From NCBI GenBank assembly GCA_958296345.1, contig CATQIJ010000010.1:1-64000 (forward strand): a stretch of DNA of 64,000 nt, given 5' to 3'. Shown piece by piece: positions 1 to 8,461 of this stretch (position 1 is the first letter of the stretch; the number at the start of each line of letters is the position of its first letter). Made by a program: the position numbers and the translations under genes. Under the pieces are notes generated by a model. The model saw only the letters and a program-made list of their open reading frames with translations. It had not been told where the DNA came from and did not search any database. Source of the DNA: an uncultured Rhizobiaceae bacterium (GTDB lineage: Bacteria; Pseudomonadota; Alphaproteobacteria; Rhizobiales; Rhizobiaceae).

Positions 1-336
1 CAGGTATTTCCACAAACCGTTGCCATAGTTCTAATCATTGCAGCCGGATTATCCCTGATTACCCAGTTTCTGAAACCCGATGATGAAACAGGCTTTGGTA
101 CAGGCATTTGGTGGCGACGGATTTTGATGATTGTCACAATGTTTTTAACCTGTTTTGCCATTCCGGTAACCGGGTTTCTAATCGCAGGTGCGATCGCATT
201 TACAGGAGGGTTGATCACAGCAATGCATGATAAGTGGTCCACCAAAACAATCATCCTTTATTTTAGCAGCGGCGCTGCAATCATGATTGCTTTCTATTCA
301 CTCTTCAAATTTATTTTGCACGTACCTCTGCCTTAA
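1..336 (+). CDS. TctB-family tripartite tricarboxylate transporter small subunit, 3' part
   Basis: The reading frame is open from the first base and ends at 336, so the start lies outside the window. The visible 111 residues form an integral membrane protein with about three or four hydrophobic segments and a C-terminal end of the type '..FILHVPLP', the usual ending of TctB proteins, the small four-helix membrane subunit of tripartite tricarboxylate transporters. In that family TctB works with the large permease TctA and a periplasmic binding protein TctC. Neither follows here; TctC may lie upstream, while a downstream TctA, the common order, is absent. The call rests on topology and C-terminal similarity only. 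Confidence 0.6.
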   Translation, partial: QVFPQTVAIVLIIAAGLSLITQFLKPDDETGFGTGIWWRRILMIVTMFLTCFAIPVTGFLIAGAIAFTGGLITAMHDKWSTKTIILYFSSGAAIMIAFYSLFKFILHVPLP

Positions 337-779
337 TTCACCTTGGCCACTTGACCTAGCAAGAGAGCCAATGTCTTCTTTGGAGTAAGAACAGATAATA
401 TTGAATATTTCGAAACGGTCATTTGTCCCCATACCTGCCATTCAGTATTGAAATTTAAACGTCCAATTTGGGTCAACAGAAGCCGTTAGTGCTGAAAATT
501 ACAAATTTTCACAAATCCTACACACTCACTGGCAGGTGTTGGCCATGAATGACCGATTTTAAAATCTTAATTATTGACTGCTTTTAATATCTTACAAAAA
601 ATATAAAAGTATTGGCAATTAACATTTAGTCGTTACCACGATGTGGAGTTGACTCTTTAAGAGCATCGATAAAATTGACCACTTGGAAATATCCCACTTT
701 ATCACTTGGTAAGGAAAGTGTTTTTTAGTGAATCAATTGAGGTGGCCATCAAAAGCCATCGTTAGTGCAATTTTTAACA
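337..779. other. intergenic stretch, no gene seen
   Basis: About 440 AT-rich bases between the tctB-like gene and the terminator of the SnoaL-like gene. There is no convincing open frame with a ribosome binding site on either strand and no tRNA or known riboswitch. If tctB has a terminator here it is not obvious. Nothing further can be supported. Confidence 0.5.
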
Positions 780-805
780 CCTTGCGCAACCAGTTTTGCG
801 CAAGG
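780..805 (-). terminator. hairpin terminator behind the SnoaL-like gene
   Basis: The arms CCTTGCGCAA (780-789) and TTGCGCAAGG (796-805) form a perfect 10-bp stem with a 6-base loop, about 15 bases past the minus-strand stop. On the minus strand it is followed by a mixed T/A stretch. On the plus strand it is followed by TTTGTTT, so it may act in both directions. Confidence 0.6.
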
Positions 806-820
806 TTTGTTTAATCAGTT

Positions 821-1654
821 TTAAAACATTCCGTTTTTATGAGCCATTTCAGCAGGCACTTCCTGAATAACATCCCAGTGCTCAACAATCTTGCCGTTCT
901 CAACACGGAATAAATCATAAAAAGCATTAGTTTTACCGTCAAAGTCACCTTCACTTTGAGTCATAACAAAATTGCCTTCAGCAACAATGTTGTGAATTTT
1001 CTTATATGAGAAAGAAATATTATTTTCTTTTAAATATCCAAGAAAACTTCCTAACCCTTCAAGACCATCACCAATGTTTGGGTTATGCTGATAGTAAGTT
1101 TTACCAATATACTGTGTGAGTTTATCCACCTTAGCATTTATTAGAATATCCGTCACAAAATCACTTACAAGCTTACGATTTTCATCCGTTTTTTCAAGAT
1201 CAACAATATCAGTTGGCCCATCTGTCATAGTGCGACCACTTACGGTTTTTTCTGGCTTATCCTGAATACCATCCCAATGCTCGACCGCTTTTCCATCTTC
1301 AAAACGAAAAAGATCAAATATTACTTTTTTACCGCTAATGTCATATTCACTATGTATCGCAACTAGATTACCATCGCGCAATATACGCACTGGCTTGATT
1401 GATAAATTCGGTTTTAGTGTTTGTGCGTAGTCAACAAACCCTAGTAGTCCTGCACGACCATCAGGGGCAATTGGATTATGCTGGATATACTCTTCAGCAA
1501 CATTCTTTTCGATGAAGGCTTTATCTCCACCAATCAAACCTTGTTCAAGAATGCTTACTGCAGATTCTTTTAACTCATCTGCATGAACGTTTGTTGAGAA
1601 TGCTGATACAGCCAATAAACTTAATACAGTAACTGCATTTAAAAATTGTTTCAT
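821..1654 (-). CDS. secreted protein with two SnoaL-like (NTF2-fold) domains
   Basis: A 277-residue protein read from the ATG at 1654, which has AAGGAA at a good distance; the longer TTG start at 1669 has no such site. An N-terminal signal peptide ends near 'VHA', predicting export. Two similar halves follow, each with the 'Y.QHNP...DG..GL' block and a later 'F.YDLFR.E.GK.VEHWD' block typical of the SnoaL-like/polyketide-cyclase NTF2 fold, so the protein is an internal duplication. Such proteins are often annotated as predicted aldol condensation-catalysing or ester-cyclase-like; the substrate is unknown. It is divergent from an HxlR regulator gene, with a candidate operator between them, so regulation by that protein is likely. 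Confidence 0.8.
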   Translation of the reverse strand: MKQFLNAVTVLSLLAVSAFSTNVHADELKESAVSILEQGLIGGDKAFIEKNVAEEYIQHNPIAPDGRAGLLGFVDYAQTLKPNLSIKPVRILRDGNLVAIHSEYDISGKKVIFDLFRFEDGKAVEHWDGIQDKPEKTVSGRTMTDGPTDIVDLEKTDENRKLVSDFVTDILINAKVDKLTQYIGKTYYQHNPNIGDGLEGLGSFLGYLKENNISFSYKKIHNIVAEGNFVMTQSEGDFDGKTNAFYDLFRVENGKIVEHWDVIQEVPAEMAHKNGMF

Positions 1655-1697
1655 TTTGATTTCCTTCAATTTAGAAATGAAAAAAGTATTGCTTTCA

Positions 1698-1753
1698 TAC
1701 TTAGTTACTAATAGTATTTATTGAAAATTGGAAGTAGGCACTTTTTAGTAACT
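1698..1753. promoter_or_regulatory. candidate HxlR operator in the divergent intergenic region
   Basis: A TACT-N11-AGTA palindrome lies at 1698-1716. It contains AGTTACTAA (1703-1711), whose inverted copy TTAGTAACT recurs at 1745-1753 just before the HxlR start. Known operators of HxlR-type regulators such as YodB have TACT...AGTA half-sites. The location between the divergent genes supports joint control, but binding by this regulator is inferred. Confidence 0.45.
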
Positions 1754-1761
1754 GAGAAAAA

Positions 1762-2145
1762 ATGAAAAAACGTACTCCACCAAACATTGCACCAGAGAAA
1801 TTTTATGATCCTATTATGTGTCCAGTCCGTAATATTGTTTCTAAGATTAGTGGCAAATGGAGCTTATTAGTACTCACACATTTGAAATTTGGGTCCCATA
1901 GGTTTTCAGAGTTAAAAAATGCGCTTCCAGATATTTCGCAAAGAATGCTAACACAAACATTGCGAAATCTTGAACGTGAAGGGCTGGTGCTCCGAACAGT
2001 GACCCCTACAACACCGCCACGGGTTGATTATGAGCTAACAAGCTTGGGCACATCACTATTCCAACCATTAAGCGCACTATCAACTTGGGCTTTAGAGAAA
2101 AAAACTCTCATAGAGCGTGCTCGCAAGAAATTTGATAGCCGCTAG
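1762..2145 (+). CDS. HxlR-family winged-helix transcriptional regulator
   Basis: A 127-residue cytoplasmic DNA-binding protein. The whole length matches the HxlR winged-helix family: 'CPVRN..SKISGKWSLLVL..L' at 20-40, the recognition-helix block 'RFSELKNALPDISQRMLTQTLRNLEREGLV' and the wing '..PRVDYELTSLG'. The CPV motif at Cys20 sits where family members such as YodB, HypR and QorR carry a redox- or electrophile-sensing cysteine, so thiol sensing is plausible. It is divergent from the secreted SnoaL-like gene at 821-1654, the most likely target. Confidence 0.85.
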   Translation: MKKRTPPNIAPEKFYDPIMCPVRNIVSKISGKWSLLVLTHLKFGSHRFSELKNALPDISQRMLTQTLRNLEREGLVLRTVTPTTPPRVDYELTSLGTSLFQPLSALSTWALEKKTLIERARKKFDSR

Positions 2146-2378
2146 TTGGCTGTTACACCAATGTAATATTTTACATATAAGCTCTACCAAAAGCGGCCAT
2201 TCACTAAATTACACATGATGTACGTCTCGGGTCATAACCAGTTATTGAGATAGTTAAACAGAATTTTTATTCCTGCTTCTGGCCCATTCAAGACTCGTTT
2301 GTCTTAAATCAGGATTGACTAAGTTATGATCCGATCTTATTCATTTTCTGGTCGAAAACCAATTGCACCCAAAAGTTT

Positions 2379-3545
2379 ATGATCTTAACCCTTGCAGTTT
2401 CCGGATATCGCTCTTTGCGCGATCTTACTTTACCGTTGGAACAATTGACCGTAATAACCGGCGCAAATGGCTCTGGCAAATCGAGCCTTTACCGCGCAAT
2501 TAATCTGCTTGCAGGCCTTGCGCAAGGTAATGCGATCCGCGCTTTGGCACGTGAAGGTGGCTTGCAATCCACGCTTTGGGCAGGACCAGAGAAGATTTCA
2601 AAATCTGTTCGCGAGGGTGAACATCCGGTTCAAGGCACGGTTCGCCAAGGACGAATGCGCCTCTTGCTCGGCTTTGCATCAGATGATTATGGCTATGCAG
2701 CAGATCTGGGTTTGCCTCAACCTTCGCGTTCGCTGTTTTCACTTGATCCTTCTATTAAAGCGGAAGCTGTTTGGGTTGGTGAATATTTGCGCCGGACTAA
2801 TATTGTCGCCAAACGGCGTGGACCTTCTATCGAACTTACGGATTTAAAGGGTCGCTTAATAAACGTGATGAGTGGTCTTTCTACTTTTGACAGTATGATG
2901 ACTTATGCCGCTGACCCGTCACAAGGAGCAGAACTTTTGGCAGTGCGCGAACGGATGCGTGGCTGGCGCTTTTATGACCAGCTGCGTACTGATCGTGATG
3001 CGCCCGCGCGGCAGATGCAAATCGGTACACAAACGGTATCGCTGGCCTCTGATGGTTCTGATTTGGTTTCCGCTGTACAGACATTACTTGAGATCGGTGA
3101 CCACGATGGGTTTGAAACAGCTATTGATGATGCTTTTCCCGAAGCACGTATTGAAATCCGCGAGGAGCGCGGCAAGTTTGAACTTTACATGCATCAAAAG
3201 GGCCTGTTGCGCGCGCTTAATGCCGCAGAATTATCTGACGGTACTTTGCGCTATATCATGCTGGTGACCGCACTTTTGACCCCTCGGCCACCAGAACTCC
3301 TAGTCTTGAATGAGCCAGAAACAAGCCTTCATCCCAACCTATTCCTACCACTTGCGCGGTTGATTGATCAGGCGGCGAATAGAGTGCAGATCATTCTGGT
3401 GAGCCATGCAGCAGAATTGGTCGATTATTTTTCAGATCGCGAAAAATGTGCTTCCTATGAACTTTCCAAGGATTTTGGAGAGACAGTCGCCCGTTTTAGG
3501 AATGGTGAAATACCTAACGTGAAATGGGAATGGCCAGAACGGTAA
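2379..3545 (+). CDS. AAA family ATPase (RecF/SMC-like, COG4637 type)
   Basis: A 388-residue P-loop ATPase. Walker A GANGSGKS is at 28-35, directly after 'L.V.GYRSLRDLTLPL', the start typical of RecF/OLD-like AAA_21 ATPases. The Walker B region reads LLVLNEPETSLHP with Asn311-Glu312-Pro, as usual for this subfamily, followed by the switch His in 'ILVSHAAELV'. There is no fused TOPRIM or nuclease domain. Base composition differs from its neighbours: 35 of the 60 bases at 2941-3000 are G or C, against 19 of 60 at 1861-1920, suggesting acquisition from a GC-richer genome. It stands alone, so its role cannot be deduced; relatives occur both as housekeeping orphans and in defence loci. Confidence 0.8.
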   Translation: MILTLAVSGYRSLRDLTLPLEQLTVITGANGSGKSSLYRAINLLAGLAQGNAIRALAREGGLQSTLWAGPEKISKSVREGEHPVQGTVRQGRMRLLLGFASDDYGYAADLGLPQPSRSLFSLDPSIKAEAVWVGEYLRRTNIVAKRRGPSIELTDLKGRLINVMSGLSTFDSMMTYAADPSQGAELLAVRERMRGWRFYDQLRTDRDAPARQMQIGTQTVSLASDGSDLVSAVQTLLEIGDHDGFETAIDDAFPEARIEIREERGKFELYMHQKGLLRALNAAELSDGTLRYIMLVTALLTPRPPELLVLNEPETSLHPNLFLPLARLIDQAANRVQIILVSHAAELVDYFSDREKCASYELSKDFGETVARFRNGEIPNVKWEWPER

Positions 3546-4152
3546 TTCTGCCCAATTGTCAATTTACCATTACTGTCCGTAAGGCATCCGGATATTTTTA
3601 ATCTTGCTCGCATTTTGCAGGAAGCTAGATTTAGCTTCCGTGCTTTGAACAAGTAAGGTTTATCATTTTCAGAGATTGCATGCCGCACCGTTTATAGCTG
3701 TAGTATAGCAAGATGGTTTGCCGTTGATAAACCGCCTTGCCGACCTAGAGCAACGACCAAGTCGGAGGCCAGATCAACCACTTAATTATAATCACACGCG
3801 ATATGACGATCGAATTGGTAGCCTAATTATGGCTGCTCCTGGCACTTACCTGTCGTTGGAAGAAAAGTTCCATACCCTGTTGGCTACCAACAATTCCCTG
3901 TTCTGATTTTTAGGGAATTCACGGATAATGACTTGTTTTCACGTATATATTTTTAGTGAAATTCAACCTAACAGGTGGTTTCAGTTAATTTTCCCTGTAA
4001 ATTCCCGTAGAACAGGGAAATACCTATTGGAGACTGGTTCGCACTAGACTGTTAGCACCACCAAAATCAAGTCTGTAATACAGACCAGTTCAGAATGAGT
4101 TCAGTAAGTTTTCTCTATAGTGTTGTAAGTTTTTGCGAATGGGAAGTCCCTT
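3546..4152. other. non-coding stretch with several inverted repeats
   Basis: Roughly 600 bases without a supportable gene. A 62-codon frame at 3718-3906 has only a TTG start and resembles nothing I recognise. The stretch contains an 11-bp inverted repeat (3894-3904 and 4009-4019, separate entry) and GTCTGT-AAT-ACAGAC at 4071-4085. Lying next to the GC-rich ATPase gene, it may be the scar of a mobile segment, but no transposase motif or terminal repeat pair can be defined. Confidence 0.4.
3894..4019. repeat. 11-bp inverted repeat pair around a repeated TTCCCTGT unit
   Basis: TTCCCTGTTCT at 3894-3904 is matched exactly in inverse by AGAACAGGGAA at 4009-4019. A further TTCCCTGT lies at 3991-3998, and GGGAATTC and ATTCCC pieces lie nearby. 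The arrangement resembles an imperfect mobile or repetitive intergenic element rather than a terminator. No second copy exists in this window. Confidence 0.45.
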
Positions 4153-4560
4153 TTGAAAGTAAATGTAAAAATATTAATTATTGCAATGCTTTTTATCTTG
4201 CCAATGACAGCGCACTCAAATGCAGCTGGTCTTGCTGGTAACGAATGGGGCATTGATAAGCCTGTCGAGCAATTTATAAAATTTTCTTATAATGGGAAGC
4301 TCTCCGGGTTTTCTGGATGTAATAATTTTTTTGGCCTTTACACACCAAAAGAAGCATCAAATGAATCAGAAGGTACTATAAAAATTGGGCCTCTTGCGGC
4401 AACGCGTAAGGGCTGTATTCCATCTGTTATGAAGGCTGAGTTTGAATTCTTGAAACAACTAGAGAATGTGCGATCTTACAAACGATCATCGCACCATCTA
4501 GAATTGTTCAATGACAAGGGTAAGCGTTTATTGCATCGACGTTGGCGAGACTTCGATTAG
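4153..4560 (+). CDS. META-domain (HslJ-like) exported protein
   Basis: A 135-residue protein. An N-terminal hydrophobic signal segment ends near 'AHSNAAG'. It is followed by a single META domain recognisable from 'LAGNEWGI', 'KFSYNGKLSGFSGCNNFFGLYT', 'IKIGPLAATRKGC' and '..EFEFLKQLENVRSYKRSSHHLELFN'. META/HslJ proteins are small envelope proteins, sometimes linked to novobiocin resistance or motility; no enzyme activity is established. The frame begins with TTG at 4153 and a weak GGGAAG nearby; an ATG at 4186 would leave a shorter signal peptide, so the start is uncertain. The 3' end overlaps the convergent cysQ gene by four bases. Confidence 0.75.
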   Translation: MKVNVKILIIAMLFILPMTAHSNAAGLAGNEWGIDKPVEQFIKFSYNGKLSGFSGCNNFFGLYTPKEASNESEGTIKIGPLAATRKGCIPSVMKAEFEFLKQLENVRSYKRSSHHLELFNDKGKRLLHRRWRDFD

Positions 4561-5312
4561 GTGATTGAACCTCTAGCGATAAAAGCGCCGTTTTTGTATG
4601 CATTTTTGCCGTATAAAAATGGCGTACCATCAGGATTAGAAACCATGCCACCAGCTGCTCTTAAAATTGCATCTCCAGCAGCTGTATCCCACTCCATAGT
4701 TGGGCTAAAACGCGGATAAATATCAGCTTCGCCACAAGCAACTAAGCCAAATTTGAGTGATGACCCAATTGTGATAGTCTTATTAATTTTGCTCTTGATT
4801 AGCCATTGTTCAGTTTTTTCATCGCGATGCGACTGGCTAGCAACAGCAACTGGGTTCGTACCAGGCATCATCCGTGTTTGAATTCTATTTTTCCCCTCAA
4901 AAGACCCAATATCTCTAGCTCCATAAAACATACGCTTTAAAGCTGGGGCGTAAACGATACCTAGTGTTGGTTCATTGTTTTCAATCAATGCAATATTCAC
5001 AGTAAAGGCACCTTTGCCGTCGTGTTTTAAAAACTCCTTTGTACCGTCGAGGGGGTCAACAAGAAAAAATTGCTCTGGAGGATTTAAGTAATGGCTATCA
5101 GGGTTTTCTTCAGAGATGACTATCGTATTGATTGCATGTTGTTTTAGCCCTTTTAACAAAATCTCTTCTGCAGTTTTATCTGCTATAGTGACAGGTGAAC
5201 CATCTTTTTTAAGTTTATGTTTAAAATCATTTTCATAAACCTCCATAATTGCATCACCTGCATTAAGAACGAAGGGTAGAAGTGATTGAATGAGCTTTGA
5301 ATAATCAACCAT
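4557..5312 (-). CDS. cysQ: 3'(2'),5'-bisphosphate nucleotidase CysQ
   Basis: A 251-residue inositol-monophosphatase-fold enzyme that hydrolyses 3'-phosphoadenosine 5'-phosphate to AMP, removing the by-product of sulfate activation. The metal-binding signatures are complete: Glu68-Glu69 in 'ISEENP', DPLDGTKEF with Asp86 and Asp89, and WDTAAGDAI with Asp209. The length is normal for CysQ. It is convergent with the META-domain gene, overlapping by four bases at the stops. The sulfite-reduction operon lies 25 kb away, so any functional link is by pathway rather than by operon. The main alternative would be an inositol-1-monophosphatase, but 'DPLDGTKEFL' favours CysQ. Confidence 0.9.
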   Translation of the reverse strand: MVDYSKLIQSLLPFVLNAGDAIMEVYENDFKHKLKKDGSPVTIADKTAEEILLKGLKQHAINTIVISEENPDSHYLNPPEQFFLVDPLDGTKEFLKHDGKGAFTVNIALIENNEPTLGIVYAPALKRMFYGARDIGSFEGKNRIQTRMMPGTNPVAVASQSHRDEKTEQWLIKSKINKTITIGSSLKFGLVACGEADIYPRFSPTMEWDTAAGDAILRAAGGMVSNPDGTPFLYGKNAYKNGAFIARGSIT

Positions 5313-5633
5313 GAGGACTTTACTGTAATAAGAGTTTTTATATTTTTATCATATACATTTTTTGGTGAAAAACACTCATTCATTTTGCTCAAATTATGAG
5401 GATGATAGTTTGCTTTCTAGTCAAGAGTGATGCTGAGAATATTAGATTTACGACATAATTATTATATTTGGTAGTTTATTAAAACGTTAAATTAGCAGTT
5501 TTTTCATTAAAAAAACGCCCTAATTGCGCATATTGAATACGCATGGTCGCTGATATCCAAGAGTTAGACTTGCGATGAAAATGGCATCGTGCAATGTTAG
5601 CTTAACATTTTTTGTTGGGAGGAAATAACAAAA
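5313..5633 (+). promoter_or_regulatory. upstream region of the peptide-type ABC operon with a leader hairpin
   Basis: About 320 bases between the divergently transcribed cysQ and the ABC operon. AATGTTA-GCT-TAACATT (5593-5609) is a perfect 7-bp inverted repeat followed by a T run and then the GGGAGG ribosome binding site of the binding-protein gene. It could be an attenuator-like hairpin or an operator. No consensus promoter can be fixed with confidence. Confidence 0.4.
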
Positions 5634-7301
5634 ATGACTAAAACTAATAAACAACATCCTTTTTTATCGATTTTTGCGCGCAATGCGAAAGAGGGTAAAA
5701 TTGAACGCCGTGAGTTTCTAGCATTAGCAAGCGCTTTTGGAGCAACCACAGCCACTGCTTATGGCATGATTGGTCTTGCTGCACCTACAACTGCACGCGC
5801 CGCTGCTAAACAAGGCGGCACACTTCGCATGCAAATGGAAGTTCGCGCTCTTAAAGATCCACGCACATATGACTGGACACAGATTGCGACTTACACAGCT
5901 GGTTGGCTTGAGTATCTCGTAGAATATAACAGCGATGGCACATTCGAACCGATGCTTCTGGAAAGCTGGGAAGTAAGTGACGACGCTAAGACATACACTC
6001 TAAACGTACGTAAAGGCGTTAAGTGGAACAACGGTGATGATTTCACTGCTGCAGATGTTGCTCGCAACATTGAAGGCTGGTGTGAAAAGGCTGTTGAAGG
6101 TAACTCAATGGCTGGCCGTTTTGCGGTTCTTATTGACGCTAAAGACGAAGAGAAAAATCCAAAAGGCACAGACAAAGCGCTTCCTGGGTCTATCGAAGTT
6201 GTTGATAGTCATACAGTTAAACTAAACTTACCTGCACCGGACATAACGCTTATTCCTGGTATGTCAGATTACCCTGCTGCAATCGTACACTCTAGCCACA
6301 ACCCAGAAGACATGATCGCAACTGCTGTTGGTACAGGTCCTTATAAGCCTGAAAGCCTAGAAGTTGGTGTTAAAGGTGTCGTCGTTCGTAACGAAGGTTT
6401 CGATTGGTGGGGTTATAAAGCAGGAAAAGGTGCTCACTTAGATCGCATCGAGTTCCTTGATTATGGTACAGATAACTCAGCTATTGTTGCAGCTTATGAA
6501 GCTGATGAAATCGATATGAACTGGGAATCAATTGGTGAGTTCTCTGACATTATGGACGGCCTAGATCTCGTTCGTTCAGATGTTGTTTCTGGTTCAACAA
6601 TTGTTATTCGTCCAAACCAAAGTTCAGACCTTTATAAAGACAAGCGCGTTCGTCAGGCTATTTCGATGGCAGTTGATAACAACGTTCTTCTTGAGCTTGG
6701 TGTTGCGGGTAAAGGTATCACTGCTGATAACTGTCACGTTGGTCCTGTACACCCTGAGCATGATGCTTCTGTTGGCCGTATTCCGCATGACCCTGCAAAA
6801 GCAACAGCGCTTCTTGCTGAAGCTGGTATGGCTGATAAAGAGTTTGAGCTTCACTCAATCGATGATGATTGGCGTAAAAATACAACTGATGCGGTTGCTT
6901 CTCAACTTAGAGACGCAGGCTTTAACATCAAGCGTACAGTACTTCCAGGTTCTACATTCTGGAACGATTGGGCAAAATATCCATTCTCATCAACAAACTG
7001 GAACCACCGTCCACTCGGAACACAAGTTCTAGCGCTTGCTTACAAGACTGGTGAAGCATGGAATGAGTCTGGTTTTGCAAATGCAGAATTTGACAAACTT
7101 CTAGGTGAAGCTAACTCAATTGCTGATGCTGATAAACGCCGTGTTGTAATGGCTAAAATCCAAGCAATCATGATTGACGAAGGTGTGACGATCCAGCCTT
7201 ACTGGCGCACAATTAGCCGTCACCACAAAGATACACTTACTGGTGTTGATATGCATATTGCGTACCTTCCACAGATTTATAAGTGGGGCTTTAAAGCTTA
7301 A
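5634..7301 (+). CDS. ABC transporter substrate-binding protein, family 5 (peptide/opine type)
   Basis: A 555-residue periplasmic binding protein of the DppA/OppA class (SBP_bac_5). The start follows GGGAGGAAATAAC. A Tat-type signal carries twin arginines at 25-26 ('[10 protein letters not shown]') and a cleavage region near 'ARAAAK' at about 57. The mature part has class hallmarks such as '[34 protein letters not shown]' and the later '[14 protein letters not shown]'. It opens an operon with two DppB/DppC-like permeases and a double ATPase. A strong hairpin follows the gene and probably lets the binding protein be made in excess. The substrate cannot be read from sequence; peptides, opines or other oligomers are possible. 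Confidence 0.88.
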   Translation: MTKTNKQHPFLSIFARNAKEGKIERREFLALASAFGATTATAYGMIGLAAPTTARAAAKQGGTLRMQMEVRALKDPRTYDWTQIATYTAGWLEYLVEYNSDGTFEPMLLESWEVSDDAKTYTLNVRKGVKWNNGDDFTAADVARNIEGWCEKAVEGNSMAGRFAVLIDAKDEEKNPKGTDKALPGSIEVVDSHTVKLNLPAPDITLIPGMSDYPAAIVHSSHNPEDMIATAVGTGPYKPESLEVGVKGVVVRNEGFDWWGYKAGKGAHLDRIEFLDYGTDNSAIVAAYEADEIDMNWESIGEFSDIMDGLDLVRSDVVSGSTIVIRPNQSSDLYKDKRVRQAISMAVDNNVLLELGVAGKGITADNCHVGPVHPEHDASVGRIPHDPAKATALLAEAGMADKEFELHSIDDDWRKNTTDAVASQLRDAGFNIKRTVLPGSTFWNDWAKYPFSSTNWNHRPLGTQVLALAYKTGEAWNESGFANAEFDKLLGEANSIADADKRRVVMAKIQAIMIDEGVTIQPYWRTISRHHKDTLTGVDMHIAYLPQIYKWGFKA

Positions 7302-7314
7302 TTTATCTACCGTT

Positions 7315-7337
7315 AAGGGCTGCATATTGCAGCCCTT
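7315..7337 (+). terminator. intercistronic hairpin between binding protein and permease
   Basis: AAGGGCTGCA (7315-7324) pairs perfectly with TGCAGCCCTT (7328-7337) around a 3-base loop. Only two more T follow, then CATTTG. It lies between the binding-protein and permease genes of one operon, so partial termination or protection of the upstream mRNA is more likely than full termination. Confidence 0.65.
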
Positions 7338-7404
7338 TTCATTTGCATGATGCGCCATTGGGCTGGTTTGCATTAACACATGCGTATTAATTTCAGAGGG
7401 TTTT

Positions 7405-8451
7405 ATGGGATCATTTATATTACGGCGACTGGGCATTATGCTCTTGACCGCGCTATGTCTGACATTCGTTGTTTTCTTCCTTACCAATCTTTATCCAAAT
7501 CTTGAAAAGCTTGCAAAAACACAAGGTAACTTCCGTATGTCGGAAGAGCAGGTTGCTTCTTATTTGAATAACAGGGGCTATGGCCAAAATACTTTTGTAA
7601 AGTATGGCGAATGGCTTGGTGTTCTACCTGGGTATGTGATTACTGGTAGTGATGGTGAAACCAGAGCTCGCTGCGCAAGAAAAGGTGCATCTGTTGAAGA
7701 TGCGTCAACTTATTGTGGTGTTTTACAAGGGGACTGGGGGTTTTCAACGGTTTCCAAGGAAAATGTAGGCGGAATTTTGCTTAAACGCCTTAGTCTAACA
7801 GGCTTCCTTATGGTGTGGGCAATCCTGATTACTGTTCCAGTTGCACTTTTGCTTGGTGTCGTAGCAGGAATGCGAGAGGGGTCAAAAACTGACCGGTCTC
7901 TTTCAACCTTCTCAATCATTACATCCGCCACACCCGAATATGTATCTGGTGTTGTGTTGATTGCAGCTTTTGGTACCTCAGCCTTGGGTATGAAATGGTT
8001 TTCGGGGTCGGCAGCTTCTGCAATGAACAATGCTACGCTAAATAATTTCCTTTTACCCGTTCTGACAATAGCCCTCTTTAATATTGGCTACATTGGCAGA
8101 ATGACACGTGCATCTATGGCAGAGGTGATGACCGCTCAATACATTCGAACAGCACGCCTAAAAGGTGTTTCGTTCGGTGGTATTGTTATCAAACATGCCC
8201 TTAGAAATGCATTAATCGCACCATTTACTGTTATTATTTTGCAGATTCCTTATTTGCTAACAGGGGTTGTTATCACCGAAACACTTTTCAATTACAAAGG
8301 CCTCGGTTGGCAACTTGTACAAGCCGCAGGTAATAATGATATCGAAATGCTCTTGGGTGTATCGGTAGTTTCGGTAATTATTGTTTTGGTGACGCAACTT
8401 ATTTCAGACATTGGATACGTGAAACTTAATCCACGTATCAACATATCGTAA
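7405..8451 (+). CDS. ABC transporter permease, DppB type
   Basis: A 348-residue inner-membrane permease of the binding-protein-dependent transport family. The N-terminus 'FILRRLGIMLLTALCLTFVVFFL' is the typical first helix of DppB-like subunits. A long periplasmic loop follows (about residues 40-125), then five more helices. The ATPase-contacting EAA-like loop is at 'MTRASMAEVMTAQYIRTARLKGVSFGGIVIKHALRNA'. The ATG at 7405 follows GAGGG. The next permease gene starts ten bases after the stop. It forms the translocation pore with the DppC-like partner. Confidence 0.9.
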   Translation: MGSFILRRLGIMLLTALCLTFVVFFLTNLYPNLEKLAKTQGNFRMSEEQVASYLNNRGYGQNTFVKYGEWLGVLPGYVITGSDGETRARCARKGASVEDASTYCGVLQGDWGFSTVSKENVGGILLKRLSLTGFLMVWAILITVPVALLLGVVAGMREGSKTDRSLSTFSIITSATPEYVSGVVLIAAFGTSALGMKWFSGSAASAMNNATLNNFLLPVLTIALFNIGYIGRMTRASMAEVMTAQYIRTARLKGVSFGGIVIKHALRNALIAPFTVIILQIPYLLTGVVITETLFNYKGLGWQLVQAAGNNDIEMLLGVSVVSVIIVLVTQLISDIGYVKLNPRINIS

Positions 8452-8461
8452 GGGGGCAGAT

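Noticed and set aside
2467-3688. Several overlapping open frames of 60-120 codons on both strands within and just past the AAA ATPase gene
   Set aside because: They are by-products of the higher GC content of this gene. None has a family match or ribosome binding site, and the long frame is a clear ATPase.
3718-3906. A 62-codon frame as a possible transposase or small protein
   Set aside because: It has a TTG start, no ribosome binding site and no recognisable motif, and it lies in a repeat-bearing non-coding stretch.
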